Positions 11,690-22,168 are shown, counted from the stretch's first letter. The stretch: DNA of 64,000 nt from Peribacillus butanolivorans (GCF_001273755.1 NZ_LGYA01000005.1:1-64000), one strand, 5' to 3'. Program-made: numbers and translations. Notes: generated by a model not told the origin, from the letters alone.

Positions 11690-11735
11690 TGTAAAGACTG
11701 TCTTTAACTGTTATTCCTCAGGGAGGTGTCATATA

Positions 11736-11870
11736 ATGAAAAGAACTTATCAACCGAATAATCGTAAGCATAGTAAAGTTCACGGTTTCCGTGCACGTAT
11801 GAGCACGAAAAACGGACGTAGAGTAATTGCTGCACGTCGCCGTAAGGGCAGAAAAGTATTATCTGCATAG
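11736..11870 (+). CDS. rpmH: 50S ribosomal protein L34
   Basis: A 44-aa, very basic protein starting [19 protein letters not shown] and ending RKGRKVLSA, the exact length and pattern of bacterial L34 in the large ribosomal subunit. GGGAGGTG precedes the ATG. It is the first gene of the plus-strand arm and has its own strong promoter. An intrinsic terminator follows immediately, so expression of rnpA probably depends on read-through or another promoter. Confidence 0.97.
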   Translation: MKRTYQPNNRKHSKVHGFRARMSTKNGRRVIAARRRKGRKVLSA

Positions 11871-11899
11871 ACCACTGAAAAGTCTCAGTGGTCTTTTTT
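11870..11899 (+). terminator. rpmH terminator
   Basis: Perfect stem GACCACTGA/TCAGTGGTC (11870-11878, 11885-11893) followed by six Ts, starting at the last base of the rpmH stop codon. Confidence 0.88.
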
Positions 11900-11950
11900 C
11901 GCAAAATAAGGGATTTACTGAGACTCAATTCATTTAATGAAGGTGTAAAG

Positions 11951-12307
11951 ATGAAAAAAAAGTTAAGGATTAAGAAAGAGGACGAGTTTCAGCTTGTGTT
12001 TAAAAAGGGCGAATCCTCTGCTAATCGGCAATTCGTTGTCTATGTCCTTGAAAAGCCCGAACAGGATTATTTCCGGATAGGCCTTTCTGTCAGTAAAAAA
12101 ATCGGGAATGCCGTTGTTCGGAATCAGATTAAAAGATACATACGGCAAGCGTTTTTGGAATTGAAAGATGATATAGAAGATGGTAAGGATTATATTGTGA
12201 TTGCTCGAAAGCCAGCGGCGGAAATGGACTTTTCCCAAGTGAAAAGCAGCTTGATCCATGTCCTAAAACGTTCTAAATCACTAAACTTTATAATGAAAAA
12301 ACAATAA
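11951..12307 (+). CDS. rnpA: ribonuclease P protein component
   Basis: A 118-aa basic protein subunit of RNase P, which matures the 5' ends of tRNAs together with its RNA subunit. The family signature is [12 protein letters not shown] near residue 57, after [12 protein letters not shown]. The frame is open 21 codons further upstream, but ATG at 11951 carries an AAGGTG site at 5 nt and matches the family N-terminus. It follows rpmH as in nearly all bacteria. The distal part contains the typical IVIARKPA block. Confidence 0.96.
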   Translation: MKKKLRIKKEDEFQLVFKKGESSANRQFVVYVLEKPEQDYFRIGLSVSKKIGNAVVRNQIKRYIRQAFLELKDDIEDGKDYIVIARKPAAEMDFSQVKSSLIHVLKRSKSLNFIMKKQ

Positions 12308-12488
12308 AGTTCTCCTTTATATCGAAAACTAAGTACTCCTCAGATAATGTCGTAAACATTGAGAAAAATATCATAGAAAATTCCTTATTGGACTGTACAA
12401 AAAGTGGATGACTTTTCCTTGAAGTCTGCTTGTAAATAGTTCAAAATTGTTTCAAAAAAGATTGATTGCAGTTAGGAGGAAATTACGG

Positions 12489-13277
12489 TTGAAAAAACGA
12501 ATATTACTCATTATTGGACTAGCTTCTATAATGATGTTGTTAGCAGGGTGTACGGAAATTAAAGAACCTATAACTGCAGAAAGTGAAGGGTTCTGGAATC
12601 AATACATTGTCTATCCATTATCAGCTCTGATTATTTGGCTCTCTGAAGCATTCGGGGAAAACTATGGTCTTGGGATTATCGGTGTTACCCTAATCATTCG
12701 CTTAGCATTACTTCCACTTATGATCAAACAGGTGAAAAGCTCGAAAGCAATGCAGGCCATTCAGCCTGAGATGAAAGAACTTCAAGCAAAATACAGCTCA
12801 AAAGATGCTGCCACACAACAAAAACTACAGCAAGAAACGATGGCTTTATTTTCAAAATATAATGTGAATCCATTGGCGGGATGTTTACCAATATTGGTGC
12901 AAATGCCGATTTTGATCGGTTTTTACCATGCTATCAGCCGTACGGAAGAAATTGCTCTTCATAGCTTTCTTTGGTTTGATTTAGGTTCCCCGGATCCATA
13001 TTATATTTTACCGGTTGTTGCAGGTATTACGACTTTTATTCAGCAAAAATTATCCATGGTTGGAATGAACTCTAATCCACAAATGGCAGCACAAATGACA
13101 ATGATGCTTTACATCATGCCAATTATGATTGTTGTTTTTGCAATTAAATTTCCCGCTGCTCTTTCACTTTACTGGGTAGTAGGTAACATTTTCGGTATCG
13201 TTCAAACGTATTTCATTAAAGGTCCAGATCTTAGAAAAGCAGCTGCGGAAAACGCGGGAGGAGCAAAGAAAAAGTGA
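12489..13277 (+). CDS. spoIIIJ: membrane insertase YidC/SpoIIIJ
   Basis: A 262-aa YidC/Oxa1-family insertase that places proteins in the cytoplasmic membrane; in Bacillus the SpoIIIJ copy is also needed for forespore SigG activity. TTG at 12489 is chosen because AGGAGGA lies 8 nt upstream and it gives a clean lipoprotein signal peptide ending LLAGC; upstream codons in frame look untranslated. About five membrane segments follow, with the conserved hydrophilic arginine in [11 protein letters not shown] and the loop [16 protein letters not shown]. It overlaps jag by four bases, so the two are translationally coupled. Confidence 0.95.
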   Translation: MKKRILLIIGLASIMMLLAGCTEIKEPITAESEGFWNQYIVYPLSALIIWLSEAFGENYGLGIIGVTLIIRLALLPLMIKQVKSSKAMQAIQPEMKELQAKYSSKDAATQQKLQQETMALFSKYNVNPLAGCLPILVQMPILIGFYHAISRTEEIALHSFLWFDLGSPDPYYILPVVAGITTFIQQKLSMVGMNSNPQMAAQMTMMLYIMPIMIVVFAIKFPAALSLYWVVGNIFGIVQTYFIKGPDLRKAAAENAGGAKKK

Positions 13278-13894
13278 AAAAAGTAACTGCTGCAGGACAA
13301 TCTGTCGAAGAAGCAGTAAATTTAGCTTTAGCTCAACTGAACAGCACTAGGGATCGCGTGGAGATTGAAATTGAAGATGAAGGCAAAAAAGGTTTTTTTG
13401 GTTTATTTGGTGCAAGGAAGGCAATCGTCCATGTGACTTTGCCAGCCGATCCTATTGAAGAGTCACTGAAATTTTTGAAGAATGTCAGTGAAAACATGGG
13501 AGTTAATGCAGAAATTGATGTCCGTCGTCAAGGTAAGAATGTAACGTTTCATTTATCAGGTGAAAAGATTGCTTTATTAATTGGAAAACGGGGGCAAACA
13601 TTAAATTCCCTTCAGTATTTAACGCAGCTGGTTGCAAATCGCTATTCGAAGCAGTTTTTGAATGTAACTGTAGATGCAGAAGATTATCGAAATCGCCGCA
13701 ATGATACTTTAATCCAATTGGCTGAAAGAATGGCAAATAAAGCAATAAAAACTGGTAAATCTGTTTCACTGGAGCCGATGCCATCCTTTGAACGGAAGGT
13801 CATTCATAATGCTCTACTGCATTACCCAAAAATCAAAACAAATTCCAATGGTACAGAGCCATATCGCCATTTGGTCATTACTCCAATCAGATGA
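13274..13894 (+). CDS. jag: RNA-binding protein Jag (KhpB)
   Basis: A 206-aa protein with an N-terminal Jag domain (1-55, containing [13 protein letters not shown]), a KH domain (about 80-150, [13 protein letters not shown]) and a C-terminal R3H domain (about 150-206, with [12 protein letters not shown]). It is the RNA-binding partner encoded beside YidC1/SpoIIIJ in most Firmicutes. The GTG start overlaps the spoIIIJ stop as GTGA and has a GGGAGGAG site upstream. A terminator follows the stop codon. Confidence 0.95.
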   Translation: MKKVTAAGQSVEEAVNLALAQLNSTRDRVEIEIEDEGKKGFFGLFGARKAIVHVTLPADPIEESLKFLKNVSENMGVNAEIDVRRQGKNVTFHLSGEKIALLIGKRGQTLNSLQYLTQLVANRYSKQFLNVTVDAEDYRNRRNDTLIQLAERMANKAIKTGKSVSLEPMPSFERKVIHNALLHYPKIKTNSNGTEPYRHLVITPIR

Positions 13895-13926
13895 ACCTTC
13901 TGCTATTAAGCGGAGGTTCTTTTTTT
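13893..13926 (+). terminator. terminator after jag
   Basis: Stem AACCTTC..GC/GC..GGAGGTT with a short loop, followed by seven Ts directly after the jag stop. It ends the rnpA-spoIIIJ-jag transcript. Confidence 0.85.
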
Positions 13927-14051
13927 GGTTGTCTGTTGAATTCTTTAAAAATAAAAGAAAAATTCAACAATATTCGACATGTTTCTGTTTTGACCATTCG
14001 TAATTAGTAAGGATTTAAGAAAAGAGCAAGAGGGAAAGCGGGCTATATTTG

Positions 14052-14115
14052 TTATTCACATGTGGATAAGTTAAAATAAGTGATACAGAATATGGGTTTT
14101 AATGCATGTGGATAA
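14052..14115. other. DnaA-box cluster upstream of mnmE
   Basis: The 345-bp jag-mnmE gap contains TTATTCACA (14052-14060) back to back with TGTGGATAA (14061-14069) and another TGTGGATAA (14107-14115). All fit the DnaA box consensus TTATNCACA. In B. subtilis a secondary DnaA-box cluster is known, from memory, near thdF (mnmE), so this one looks conserved. Such clusters titrate DnaA and tune initiation. Apart from these boxes and the mnmE ribosome binding site nothing else is seen in the gap. Confidence 0.75.
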
Positions 14116-14239
14116 CTCTTGAAAGGAAGGAGTATCTACTTTTTTTCATGAATATACTGTGGTATTGTAGTTATTTAGGGAATTCGACGATTTTATTATG
14201 GGAAAAATATAGAAACATCAATATATAAGAGGTGAAAGC

Positions 14240-15625
14240 ATGGAATTCGATACAATCACCGCTATCTCTACTCCCTTAGGGGAAGGGGCAATTGCCATCG
14301 TAAGAATCAGCGGTGATGAGGCCATAGAAATAGCCGATAGAATCTTTAAAGGACCAGGCGGGAAAAGTTTGCTCGAAGTGAAATCACATACGATTCATTA
14401 CGGACACTTAACTCAACCGAAAACAGGTGAAATCATAGAAGAAGTTATGGTTTCTGTTATGAAAGGTCCAAAGACATTTACAAGAGAAGATGTAGTCGAA
14501 ATAAATTGTCATGGCGGGATCGTTTCGGTCAATCGGGTATTACAGCTTATCCTCTCACAGGGAGCACGTTTAGCAGAACCTGGTGAATTTACGAAACGAG
14601 CTTTTTTGAATGGAAGGATTGATCTTTCCCAAGCAGAAGCTGTTATGGATTTAATTCGGGCAAAAACAGATAAAGCGATGAATGTAGCCTTAGGGCAAAT
14701 GGAAGGGCGGCTTTCGAAATTAATTCAAAAGTTACGTCAGGAAATTTTACAGACCCTCGCACAAGTCGAGGTAAACATAGATTACCCGGAATATGATGAT
14801 GTCGAAGAAATGACACATCGTTTATTTTTGGAAAAAGGCAGCTATGTGAAGACGGAGATAGAGAAACTCCTGCATACTGCACAGCAAGGGAAAATTCTGC
14901 GAGATGGGCTGGCGACGGTTATCATCGGACGCCCAAATGTCGGAAAATCTTCTTTGCTTAACAGCTTAGTTCATGAAAATAAGGCCATTGTTACTGATAT
15001 TCCCGGCACAACACGTGATGTAATTGAGGAATATGTCAATGTTCGCGGAGTACCGCTTAAACTTGTCGATACAGCAGGGATTCGGGAAACAGAGGACATT
15101 GTTGAACGAATTGGTGTTGAACGCTCTCGTGCGGTATTAAAAGAGGCAGATTTAATATTACTTGTCTTAAACTATTCCGATGACTTTACACCTGAAGATG
15201 AAAAACTATTCCAAGCCGTTAAAGGAATGGATGTTATCGTTATTATCAATAAAACTGATCTTCCGCAAAAAATCAATTTGGATCAGGTTAAGGAAAAGGC
15301 AGCATCGCATAAAATTGTTTCTACGTCTTTACTTGAGGATCAAGGAGTCAATGAGTTGGAAGATGCGATTGCTTCTTTATTCTTTGAGGGTTCTTTAGAA
15401 TCAGGAGACTTAACCTATGTTTCGAATGCTCGTCATATAGCCTTACTTGGTCAAGCATTACAGTCAATTGAGGATGCAATTGAAGCGATTGACATGGGGA
15501 CGCCGATTGACTTAGTTCAAATTGATTTCACAAAGGCCTGGGAGCTTCTCGGCGAAATCATTGGTGAAAGTGTTCAGGATAATTTGATCAACCAATTGTT
15601 CTCGCAATTTTGTTTAGGAAAATAA
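14240..15625 (+). CDS. mnmE: tRNA-modification GTPase MnmE
   Basis: A 461-aa GTPase that, with MnmG, installs the (carboxymethyl)aminomethyl group on wobble uridine 34 of certain tRNAs. The N-terminal folate-binding domain starts [18 protein letters not shown]. The inserted G domain shows [12 protein letters not shown] (G1), DTAGIRET (G3) and NKTDL (G4), and the C-terminus ends FCLGK, the conserved CxGK. ATG is preceded by GAGGTGAAAGC. mnmG begins 20 nt after the stop. DnaA boxes lie upstream. Confidence 0.97.
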   Translation: MEFDTITAISTPLGEGAIAIVRISGDEAIEIADRIFKGPGGKSLLEVKSHTIHYGHLTQPKTGEIIEEVMVSVMKGPKTFTREDVVEINCHGGIVSVNRVLQLILSQGARLAEPGEFTKRAFLNGRIDLSQAEAVMDLIRAKTDKAMNVALGQMEGRLSKLIQKLRQEILQTLAQVEVNIDYPEYDDVEEMTHRLFLEKGSYVKTEIEKLLHTAQQGKILRDGLATVIIGRPNVGKSSLLNSLVHENKAIVTDIPGTTRDVIEEYVNVRGVPLKLVDTAGIRETEDIVERIGVERSRAVLKEADLILLVLNYSDDFTPEDEKLFQAVKGMDVIVIINKTDLPQKINLDQVKEKAASHKIVSTSLLEDQGVNELEDAIASLFFEGSLESGDLTYVSNARHIALLGQALQSIEDAIEAIDMGTPIDLVQIDFTKAWELLGEIIGESVQDNLINQLFSQFCLGK

Positions 15626-15645
15626 CAGTAAAAGGAGGAGAAAAC

Positions 15646-17532
15646 ATGCAATACGAAGCAGGAAGCTATGATGTTATTGTTATTGGAGCTGGACATGCTG
15701 GTAGTGAAGCAGGCCTTGCAGCTGCAAGAGTTGGAGCTAAAACTTTGATGGTTACCATTAATTTAGATATGGTCGCCTTTATGCCATGCAATCCGTCTAT
15801 TGGCGGACCGGCAAAAGGGATAGTTGTCAGAGAAATTGACGCTTTAGGCGGTGAAATGGGAAAAAATATTGATAAAACCCATATTCAAATGAGGATGTTG
15901 AATACAGCTAAAGGTCCGGCAGTACGTGCGTTGAGGGCACAGGCTGATAAATATCTTTATCAGCAAGAAATGAAAAAGACGATAGAAGATCAAGAAAATT
16001 TGACATTAATTCAAGGAATGGTTGAGGAATTAATTGTTGAAAATGATGTTTGTACGGGTGTCATTACTAAAACAGGTGCAGTGTATCGTGCGAAAACTGT
16101 CGTAATCACGACAGGAACATATTTACGTGGAGAAATTATTTTAGGGGAACTAAAATATTCAAGCGGTCCTAACAATCAGCAGCCTTCCATCAGACTTTCT
16201 GAACATTTGGAGCAATTAGGATTTGATTTAGTTCGTTTTAAAACTGGAACGCCTCCTCGCGTCAATAGTTCATCCATTGATTACAGCAAAACAGAAATAC
16301 AGCCTGGTGATGAAGTTCCACGTGCTTTTTCTTATGAAACAACGAAATTCATCACTGATCAATTGCCATGCTGGTTAACATACACGAATGAGGGAACACA
16401 CCAGCTCATCGATGAGAATTTACACCGTTCACCGATGTATTCTGGGATGATTAAGGGAACTGGACCACGCTATTGCCCATCAATAGAAGATAAGGTTGTA
16501 CGTTTTAATGATAAACCGCGCCATCAAATTTTCCTTGAACCTGAAGGGCGCAATACAAAGGAAGTTTATGTGCAAGGGCTGTCAACAAGTCTACCTGAAG
16601 ATGTACAAGTGAAAATCCTTCAAACGGTTCCAGGGCTCGAGAAGGCGGAAATGATGCGTGCGGGATATGCAATTGAATATGATGCAATCGTTCCTACACA
16701 GCTTTGGCCTACACTAGAAACGAAAAAAGTTAAAAACTTGTATACAGCAGGCCAAATTAACGGAACGTCCGGCTACGAAGAAGCAGCGGGCCAGGGGTTG
16801 ATGGCTGGTATTAATGCAGGATTGAATGCGATAGGTAAAGAAGAACTGATCTTAAGCCGTTCGGATGCCTATATTGGAGTTTTAATTGATGATCTTGTTA
16901 CGAAAGGTACGAATGAACCATATCGCTTGCTGACTTCACGTGCAGAATATCGTTTATTGTTGCGTCATGACAATGCGGATTTACGTTTAACGGAAATTGG
17001 TTTCAATATTGGAATGATCAAAGAAGACCGCTACAAACGTTTTCTTTTGAAAAAGGAAGCAGTTGAAGTAGAAAAAGAACGACTGAAATCAACCTTCATT
17101 AAACCAACGCAAGAAGTGCAAGACGTTATTATCACAAGTGGTGGCAGTGAGTTGAAGGATGGAATTCGTGCGTCCGATTTATTGAAACGTCCTGAAATGG
17201 ATTATTCTCATATTCAGAAGCTGGCTCCAAGTGATGTCGAACTAAGCGACGAAGTGACGGAACAAGTCGAAATCCAGATTAAATATGAGGGATATATTGA
17301 GAAATCTCTGCAACAGGTCGATCGTCTGAAAAAAATGGAGAATAAAAAAATTCCAGAGAACATCGACTATGATGCCATCTCCGGTCTTGCAACGGAAGCA
17401 CGTCAAAAATTAAAACAGGTCCACCCGCTATCAGTAGCTCAGGCTTCACGAATTTCCGGTGTAAATCCTGCTGATGTCTCCATTTTGCTTGTTTATTTGG
17501 AACAAGGTAAGATTGCCAGAGTTTCTCAGTAA
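15646..17532 (+). CDS. mnmG: tRNA uridine-5-carboxymethylaminomethyl modification enzyme MnmG
   Basis: A 628-aa FAD-dependent partner of MnmE (GidA). The dinucleotide-binding motif [17 protein letters not shown] lies near the N-terminus, with family blocks [12 protein letters not shown] and [17 protein letters not shown] helical C-terminal domain ends [12 protein letters not shown]. Open frame continues upstream into mnmE, but the ATG at 15646 has an ideal AAAGGAGGAG site and gives exactly the family length. It forms an operon with mnmE and, 30 nt further, rsmG. Confidence 0.97.
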   Translation: MQYEAGSYDVIVIGAGHAGSEAGLAAARVGAKTLMVTINLDMVAFMPCNPSIGGPAKGIVVREIDALGGEMGKNIDKTHIQMRMLNTAKGPAVRALRAQADKYLYQQEMKKTIEDQENLTLIQGMVEELIVENDVCTGVITKTGAVYRAKTVVITTGTYLRGEIILGELKYSSGPNNQQPSIRLSEHLEQLGFDLVRFKTGTPPRVNSSSIDYSKTEIQPGDEVPRAFSYETTKFITDQLPCWLTYTNEGTHQLIDENLHRSPMYSGMIKGTGPRYCPSIEDKVVRFNDKPRHQIFLEPEGRNTKEVYVQGLSTSLPEDVQVKILQTVPGLEKAEMMRAGYAIEYDAIVPTQLWPTLETKKVKNLYTAGQINGTSGYEEAAGQGLMAGINAGLNAIGKEELILSRSDAYIGVLIDDLVTKGTNEPYRLLTSRAEYRLLLRHDNADLRLTEIGFNIGMIKEDRYKRFLLKKEAVEVEKERLKSTFIKPTQEVQDVIITSGGSELKDGIRASDLLKRPEMDYSHIQKLAPSDVELSDEVTEQVEIQIKYEGYIEKSLQQVDRLKKMENKKIPENIDYDAISGLATEARQKLKQVHPLSVAQASRISGVNPADVSILLVYLEQGKIARVSQ

Positions 17533-17562
17533 CGGAAATACCCGAAAAGGATTGAAGAATTC

Positions 17563-18279
17563 ATGAACATTGAACAATTTCAACAAGCACTACAGGAGAA
17601 GGGTATCGAGCTTTCTCCTCGTCAGCTTGAACAGTTTGACACCTATTATCGATTATTGGTGGAATGGAACGAAAAGATGAACCTAACCGCCATCACGAAT
17701 AAAGAAGAAGTTTATTTAAAGCATTTTTATGATTCAATTAGTGCAGCTTTCTATTTCGATTTTAACAAGCCTTATAAGATTTGCGATGTTGGAGCTGGAG
17801 CTGGATTTCCGAGCATTCCTTTGAAAATTTGTTTCCCAAATATCCACGTATCTATCGTGGATTCTTTGAATAAGCGGATCTCCTTTTTAAATCATCTTGC
17901 TGATGAGTTACAATTAAAGGGCGTTTCCTTTTACCATGACCGGGCGGAAACCTTCGCTCAAAAACCAGAGCATCGTGAATCCTATGATATTGTTATGGCA
18001 AGAGCGGTAGCGAGGATGTCTGTCTTAAGTGAGCTTTGTTTGCCGCTTGTCAAACCGGATGGGACGTTCATTGCCATGAAAGCGGCAAGTGCACAAGATG
18101 AAATGGATACAGGTAAGAAGGCGATTTTTACATTAGGAGGAAAAATTGAAGAAATTTATCCCTTCACATTGCCCGAAGAGAATAGTGAAAGAAACATCAT
18201 TACGGTAAAAAAAGTAAAGAAGACTCCTAAAAAATACCCTAGAAAACCTGGTACACCAAATAAACAGCCCATTGAATAA
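17563..18279 (+). CDS. rsmG: 16S rRNA (guanine527-N7)-methyltransferase RsmG
   Basis: A 238-aa SAM-dependent methyltransferase (GidB) that methylates G527 of 16S rRNA; loss is linked to low-level streptomycin resistance. The N-terminus has [14 protein letters not shown], the SAM motif is [16 protein letters not shown], and [17 protein letters not shown] follows. The C-terminal tail is rich in lysine and proline. The ribosome binding site before ATG is weak (AAAGGA at about 12 nt). It is the last gene of the mnmE-mnmG-rsmG string. Confidence 0.96.
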   Translation: MNIEQFQQALQEKGIELSPRQLEQFDTYYRLLVEWNEKMNLTAITNKEEVYLKHFYDSISAAFYFDFNKPYKICDVGAGAGFPSIPLKICFPNIHVSIVDSLNKRISFLNHLADELQLKGVSFYHDRAETFAQKPEHRESYDIVMARAVARMSVLSELCLPLVKPDGTFIAMKAASAQDEMDTGKKAIFTLGGKIEEIYPFTLPEENSERNIITVKKVKKTPKKYPRKPGTPNKQPIE

Positions 18280-18689
18280 TCCTTTTACTATGGCTATTCA
18301 TTGTGGCTGATAGATAGATTTTGGCTAGCACTTGTTCTAATTTTCTTTTACTATAAATGTAGGATTTTTTTATCCATTTAAAAATGTATAAGTAAACCTG
18401 AAGGAGAATATCCGACAAAGTGTTCTTTACAACCATATGCCTCGTTTACCTACAGAGCGAGAAAGTCGGAGTTTTATCTTTTTGAAAAATCAGGGAAATA
18501 ATCTCGGGCATACCGGCAGATATCTATAATATCTGGGCGTCTATGCCTCATTATTGCTTTAATGACGATAGTCGACATGTTTTTTACAACGATGGACCAT
18601 ATGTATAACCATGTCGGGAAATGTATGAAGGACTTGTCCTTTCAATAGAGAATATGTTATTTGGGAGTTTTAAAAGGTGGTGTAGGAAG
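18280..18689. other. rsmG-noc intergenic region with predicted RNA structures
   Basis: A 410-bp gap without a convincing gene. It contains two long paired elements: TCCGAC (18411-18416) with GTCGGA (18465-18470) enclosing CTCG/CGAG (18441-18444, 18458-18461), and a second hairpin with outer GGCATA/TATGCC (18507-18512, 18542-18547) and inner CAGATAT/ATATCTG (18517-18523, 18529-18535). The first is followed by a short T-rich run. An AAGGAG sequence at 18401 precedes only very short frames. This looks like a structured leader for noc, but no known RNA family is recognised. Confidence 0.45.
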
Positions 18690-19550
18690 ATGAAGCATCC
18701 TTTTTCGCGGTTCTTTGGGTTTGGCGAAAAAGAAGAACAGCAACTAGAGATGGAGACACCTAGCAATAATAACGAAGAAATAAGAAAAATTTCCATTTCT
18801 GATATTGTGCCTAATCGATTTCAACCAAGGACCGTTTTTAATGACGATAAAATTGCAGAATTGGCTCAAACGATTCATACACACGGGATCATTCAACCGA
18901 TTGTAGTAAGGGCACATGGTCAGGGGAAATACGAAATCATTGCAGGCGAGCGTCGTTTTCGTGCTATGCAAAAGCTTGGTTGGGAATTGGCACCTGCTAT
19001 TGTTAAGGATCTTACGGATACAGAAACGGCTTCAGTTGCGCTGATAGAAAACCTTCAGCGTGAAGAGCTGACACCGATTGAAGAAGCATTAGCTTATGGG
19101 AAACTATTAGAGCTTCATAGTTTAACTCAAGAAGCTCTGGCACAAAGACTCGGAATTGGCCAATCTACCGTGGCAAATAAGCTTCGGCTGCTTAAGCTGC
19201 CGAAGGAGGTCCAAGATGCACTTCTTCAAAAGCAAATTACGGAACGTCATGCCCGCTCGTTAATTCCTTTAAAAAGTCCGGAAAAGCAGATCAAACTACT
19301 TTTGGAAATCATCGAAAAAGGCTATAACGTTAAGCAGACAGAAGAGCGGGTCGTCAAGCTACTCACCGGAACGGTACTTAAGCCGAAGCCAAAACGAAAG
19401 GCGTTTAGTAAAGACATGAGGATTGCGGTAAATACCATCCGTCAATCGTTGAATATGGTAACAGACAATGGAATAAATTTGGATGCAGAGGAAGAGGAAT
19501 TCGAGGAATATTATCAATTTACGATTAAAATTCCTAAGAAGAAAACTTGA
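18690..19550 (+). CDS. noc: nucleoid occlusion protein Noc
   Basis: A 286-aa ParB-family DNA-binding protein that blocks Z-ring assembly over the nucleoid. It starts [16 protein letters not shown], the amphipathic N-terminal helix that anchors Noc to the membrane. ParB-type blocks follow: [42 protein letters not shown], and the helix-turn-helix [22 protein letters not shown]. The ATG at 18690 follows AAAGGTGG; the frame upstream is non-homologous. It is distinguished from Spo0J by its N-terminus and its position after rsmG. No consensus Noc-binding site was noticed in the window. Confidence 0.95.
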   Translation: MKHPFSRFFGFGEKEEQQLEMETPSNNNEEIRKISISDIVPNRFQPRTVFNDDKIAELAQTIHTHGIIQPIVVRAHGQGKYEIIAGERRFRAMQKLGWELAPAIVKDLTDTETASVALIENLQREELTPIEEALAYGKLLELHSLTQEALAQRLGIGQSTVANKLRLLKLPKEVQDALLQKQITERHARSLIPLKSPEKQIKLLLEIIEKGYNVKQTEERVVKLLTGTVLKPKPKRKAFSKDMRIAVNTIRQSLNMVTDNGINLDAEEEEFEEYYQFTIKIPKKKT

Positions 19551-19570
19551 TCCCCTTTTCCTTAGCCCCC

Positions 19571-19602
19571 GCTTGGTAGTCTTCGATTACCAAGCTTTTT
19601 TT
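19571..19602 (+). terminator. noc terminator
   Basis: Stem GCTTGGTA/TACCAAGC (19571-19578, 19588-19595) followed by seven Ts, about 20 nt after the noc stop. Confidence 0.88.
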
Positions 19603-19775
19603 ATTCTCTCTTTTCAACAGCATCTTTTGGTCATTTTTAGGGAAATTCCAAATTTTAAGAGGAATTTCAGAAAACGATTTCTTCCAGGATTATTCATGAT
19701 AAAATAGAAAGAAAGAAAATTACGGTAAATGCATTTAGATATAGAGTATAAAGATAGTTGAAAGCAGGTGAATTC

Positions 19776-20537
19776 GTGGGTAAGATTCTCGCCATTGCCA
19801 ATCAAAAAGGCGGTGTTGGAAAAACGACAACTTCTGTCAGCCTTAGTGCTTGTCTTGCATACATAGGACAGAAAGTCTTATTGGTCGATATCGATCCGCA
19901 GGGAAATGCGACAAGCGGTGCAGGTATTGATAAAGCAGATGTAGAACAATGTATTTATGATGTATTGGTTGATGATGTCGAAGCCAGTACCGTTATCTTG
20001 GAAACAAAGGTTGAAAACTTATATGTTATACCTGCGACAATTCAACTTGCAGGTGCTGAAATAGAACTTGTTCCAACCATCTCTAGGGAAGTCCGTTTAA
20101 AAAGGGCGTTAGAAGAGGTGCAGAGTCAGTATGATTACATTGTAATCGATTGTCCACCATCATTAGGACTGCTTACCCTAAATGCATTAACAGCTGCTGA
20201 TGCTGTTTTAATTCCTGTACAATGCGAATATTATGCATTGGAGGGCTTAAGTCAGCTCTTAAATACGGTCCGTCTCGTGCAAAAGCATTTAAACCATGAT
20301 TTGAAAATCGAAGGTGTGCTATTGACGATGCTGGACGCTAGAACAAATTTGGGTCTTCAAGTTATTGAGGAAGTCAAAAAATACTTTCAGGATAAAGTTT
20401 ATCAAACCATCATTCCACGTAATGTCCGATTGAGTGAAGCGCCGAGCCATGGAGAACCGATAATTATTTATGATCCAAAGTCACGAGGAGCGGAGGTCTA
20501 TCTAGAACTGGCAAAGGAAGTGGTGTCAAATGGCTAA
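19776..20537 (+). CDS. soj: chromosome partitioning ATPase Soj (ParA)
   Basis: A 253-aa deviant-Walker ATPase that works with Spo0J to separate origins and to control DnaA. The motif is NQKGGVGKTTTSVSL near the N-terminus, with VLLVDIDPQGNATSG (switch I) and YIVIDCPPSLGLLTLNAL (switch II/Walker B). The start is GTG at 19776, preceded by AGGTGAATTC; this matches B. subtilis Soj in length. The upstream in-frame codons are not homologous. Its 3' end overlaps spo0J by 8 bp, so the two are coupled. Confidence 0.96.
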   Translation: MGKILAIANQKGGVGKTTTSVSLSACLAYIGQKVLLVDIDPQGNATSGAGIDKADVEQCIYDVLVDDVEASTVILETKVENLYVIPATIQLAGAEIELVPTISREVRLKRALEEVQSQYDYIVIDCPPSLGLLTLNALTAADAVLIPVQCEYYALEGLSQLLNTVRLVQKHLNHDLKIEGVLLTMLDARTNLGLQVIEEVKKYFQDKVYQTIIPRNVRLSEAPSHGEPIIIYDPKSRGAEVYLELAKEVVSNG

Positions 20538-21390
20538 GGGACTTGGCAAAGGTCTAAACGCACTATTCAACAATGGGGAAATCAGTAAAGATGAAATCGT
20601 GCGGGAAATTAAATTGAGGGAATTAAGGCCAAATCCTTATCAGCCCCGGAAAAGTTTTCGACCTGAAGCGATAGAAGAACTTAAGCAATCAATCATAGAG
20701 CATGGGATATTACAGCCGATTATTGCCCGGAAAAGTATTAAAGGCTATGAAATTGTGGCTGGGGAGAGACGTTATCGTGCCGCAAAAGAAGCTGGTTTAA
20801 AGACAGTACCGGTTGTTGTGAGGGAACTGAATGAACAACAGATGATGGAACTGGCCATTTTGGAAAACCTTCAACGGGAAGATTTAAACCCAATCGAGGA
20901 AGCGGCTGCTTATCAAACCCTGCTTGAAAAATTAGAAATCACTCAAGAACAGTTGGCTATTCGCTTGGGGAAAAGTCGGCCGCATATTGCTAACTATGTT
21001 CGATTACTATCTTTGCCTGAAAAGATAAGGAGTTATATCTCTGAAGGTGAAATTTCTATGGGGCATGGTCGTGCATTACTAGGATTAAAGAAAAAAGAGT
21101 TGCTTCAGCCAGTTATAGACAAAATTCTCAAAGAAGGAATGAATGTCCGAAAGCTAGAGCAATATATTCATCAATTAAATGATACGGTTTCACGTGAAAC
21201 TAAACCTGCGAAACAAGTGAAAAAAGACATATTTATAAAGCAGCGGGAGTCAAGTCTACGTGAAAGACTAGGAACAAGCGTGACTATTAAACAAAGCAAG
21301 AAAAAAGGGAAAATAGAAATCGAATTCTTTTCCAAAGAAGATTTAGAGAGAATATTAGACTTGATTGATCAAGAAAACCTTTCCTCTTAG
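20530..21390 (+). CDS. spo0J: chromosome partitioning protein Spo0J (ParB)
   Basis: A 286-aa ParB CTPase-type clamp that loads at parS, spreads, recruits SMC condensin and regulates Soj. It starts MAKGLGKGLNALF. ParB blocks are NPYQPRKSF, GILQPIIARK, the CTP-binding AGERRYRAAKEAG, and ENLQREDLNPIEEA, followed by the helix-turn-helix QEQLAIRLGKSRPHIANYVRLL and GHGRALLGL. The C-terminal dimerisation domain ends about residue 286. A parS site lies inside the gene, as in B. subtilis. Confidence 0.97.
   Translation: MAKGLGKGLNALFNNGEISKDEIVREIKLRELRPNPYQPRKSFRPEAIEELKQSIIEHGILQPIIARKSIKGYEIVAGERRYRAAKEAGLKTVPVVVRELNEQQMMELAILENLQREDLNPIEEAAAYQTLLEKLEITQEQLAIRLGKSRPHIANYVRLLSLPEKIRSYISEGEISMGHGRALLGLKKKELLQPVIDKILKEGMNVRKLEQYIHQLNDTVSRETKPAKQVKKDIFIKQRESSLRERLGTSVTIKQSKKKGKIEIEFFSKEDLERILDLIDQENLSS
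21186..21201. promoter_or_regulatory. parS: parS site within spo0J
   Basis: GGTTTCACGTGAAACT contains the 14-bp palindrome GTTTCACGTGAAAC of the parS consensus TGTTNCACGTGAAACA, with mismatches only at the outer positions. It is the loading site for Spo0J and lies in the coding region for the interdomain linker. Confidence 0.93.
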
Positions 21391-21466
21391 TCCCTTCTTT
21401 GAGAGACGATTTTTTAATGAAGATATACGACAGGGGATCTTTACTGTAGAGAATTAGGTGAATAAG

Positions 21467-22168
21467 TTGGTTTTATTGGGGACTTTTGTGAATGGGGCTT
21501 GTATTTTAATCGGGTCGATTTTGGGAATGTTTTTACAGCATATACCTGAGAAGATAAAAGAAACGGTTATGAGTGGTATCGGTTTGACCGTTATAGTCTT
21601 AGGATTGCAGATGGGTTTTAAAAGTGATAATTTTATCATGGTCATTATAAGTATTGTGGGAGGCGCTGTGCTTGGAGAATGGATGAATCTTGAAGCCAGG
21701 CTTAATTCTTTAGGCAATTGGATTGAACGTCGGATGAAAGCGAAAAAAGGAACTTCGATATCACAGGGATTCGTAACAGCCACGCTCATATTTTGCATTG
21801 GAGCGATGGCCATTATCGGTGCCTTGGATAGTGGGATCCGTAATGATCATGATGTTTTAATAACAAAATCGATTATTGATGGGTTTACAGCGCTAGTTCT
21901 GTCCAGTACTCTTGGCATTGGTGTACTTTTTTCAGCATTCCCTATCATTCTTTATGAAGGATTCATTGCCATTTTTTCAAGGCAAATTAATACTTTGATC
22001 CCAACTGCGTTAATGGATTCATTCATTCTTGAAATGACAGCAACTGGAGGAGTCATGATTTTAGCGATTGGCTTGAATATTATCGGTGTCACCAAAATCA
22101 GGGTGGCTAACCTGCTTCCAGGAATAATGATTACAGCAATTCTAGTTACAATCATGTATTATTTATAA
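21467..22168 (+). CDS. DUF554 family membrane protein
   Basis: A 233-aa polytopic membrane protein of the DUF554 family (YdfK/YqgA type), function unknown. It starts VLLGTFVNGACILIGSILG; conserved family blocks include GLQMGFKSDN, GEWMNLE and FCIGAMAIIGALDSG. About six to seven membrane segments are visible. The TTG at 21467 is chosen because AGGTG lies 6 nt upstream; a GTG three codons earlier is possible but has no site. It ends at a bidirectional terminator shared with convergent yyaC. This neighbour order after spo0J occurs in other Bacillus genomes. Confidence 0.85.
   Translation: MVLLGTFVNGACILIGSILGMFLQHIPEKIKETVMSGIGLTVIVLGLQMGFKSDNFIMVIISIVGGAVLGEWMNLEARLNSLGNWIERRMKAKKGTSISQGFVTATLIFCIGAMAIIGALDSGIRNDHDVLITKSIIDGFTALVLSSTLGIGVLFSAFPIILYEGFIAIFSRQINTLIPTALMDSFILEMTATGGVMILAIGLNIIGVTKIRVANLLPGIMITAILVTIMYYL

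Larger units (their letters stand above)
10752..11735. other. gene-free dnaA-rpmH intergenic region
   Basis: This 984-bp stretch separates the divergent dnaA and rpmH genes. It holds two inverted repeats near dnaA (10913-10931 and 10933-10955), a DnaA-box cluster (11039-11300), and the rpmH promoter (11660-11689). No convincing coding sequence is present; a 96-codon minus-strand frame here has no ribosome binding site and overlaps the regulatory elements. No fully convincing dnaA promoter could be picked by eye. Confidence 0.8.

Noticed and set aside
18436-18530. 30-codon frame beginning MPRLPTERESRS between rsmG and noc
   Set aside because: No ribosome binding site at a suitable distance and it overlaps the paired elements; no family resemblance.
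18280-18689. Noc-binding site (TATTTCCCGGGAAATA-type)
   Set aside because: Only half-site resemblance (CAGGGAAATA near 18491); no full palindrome was found here or elsewhere in the window.
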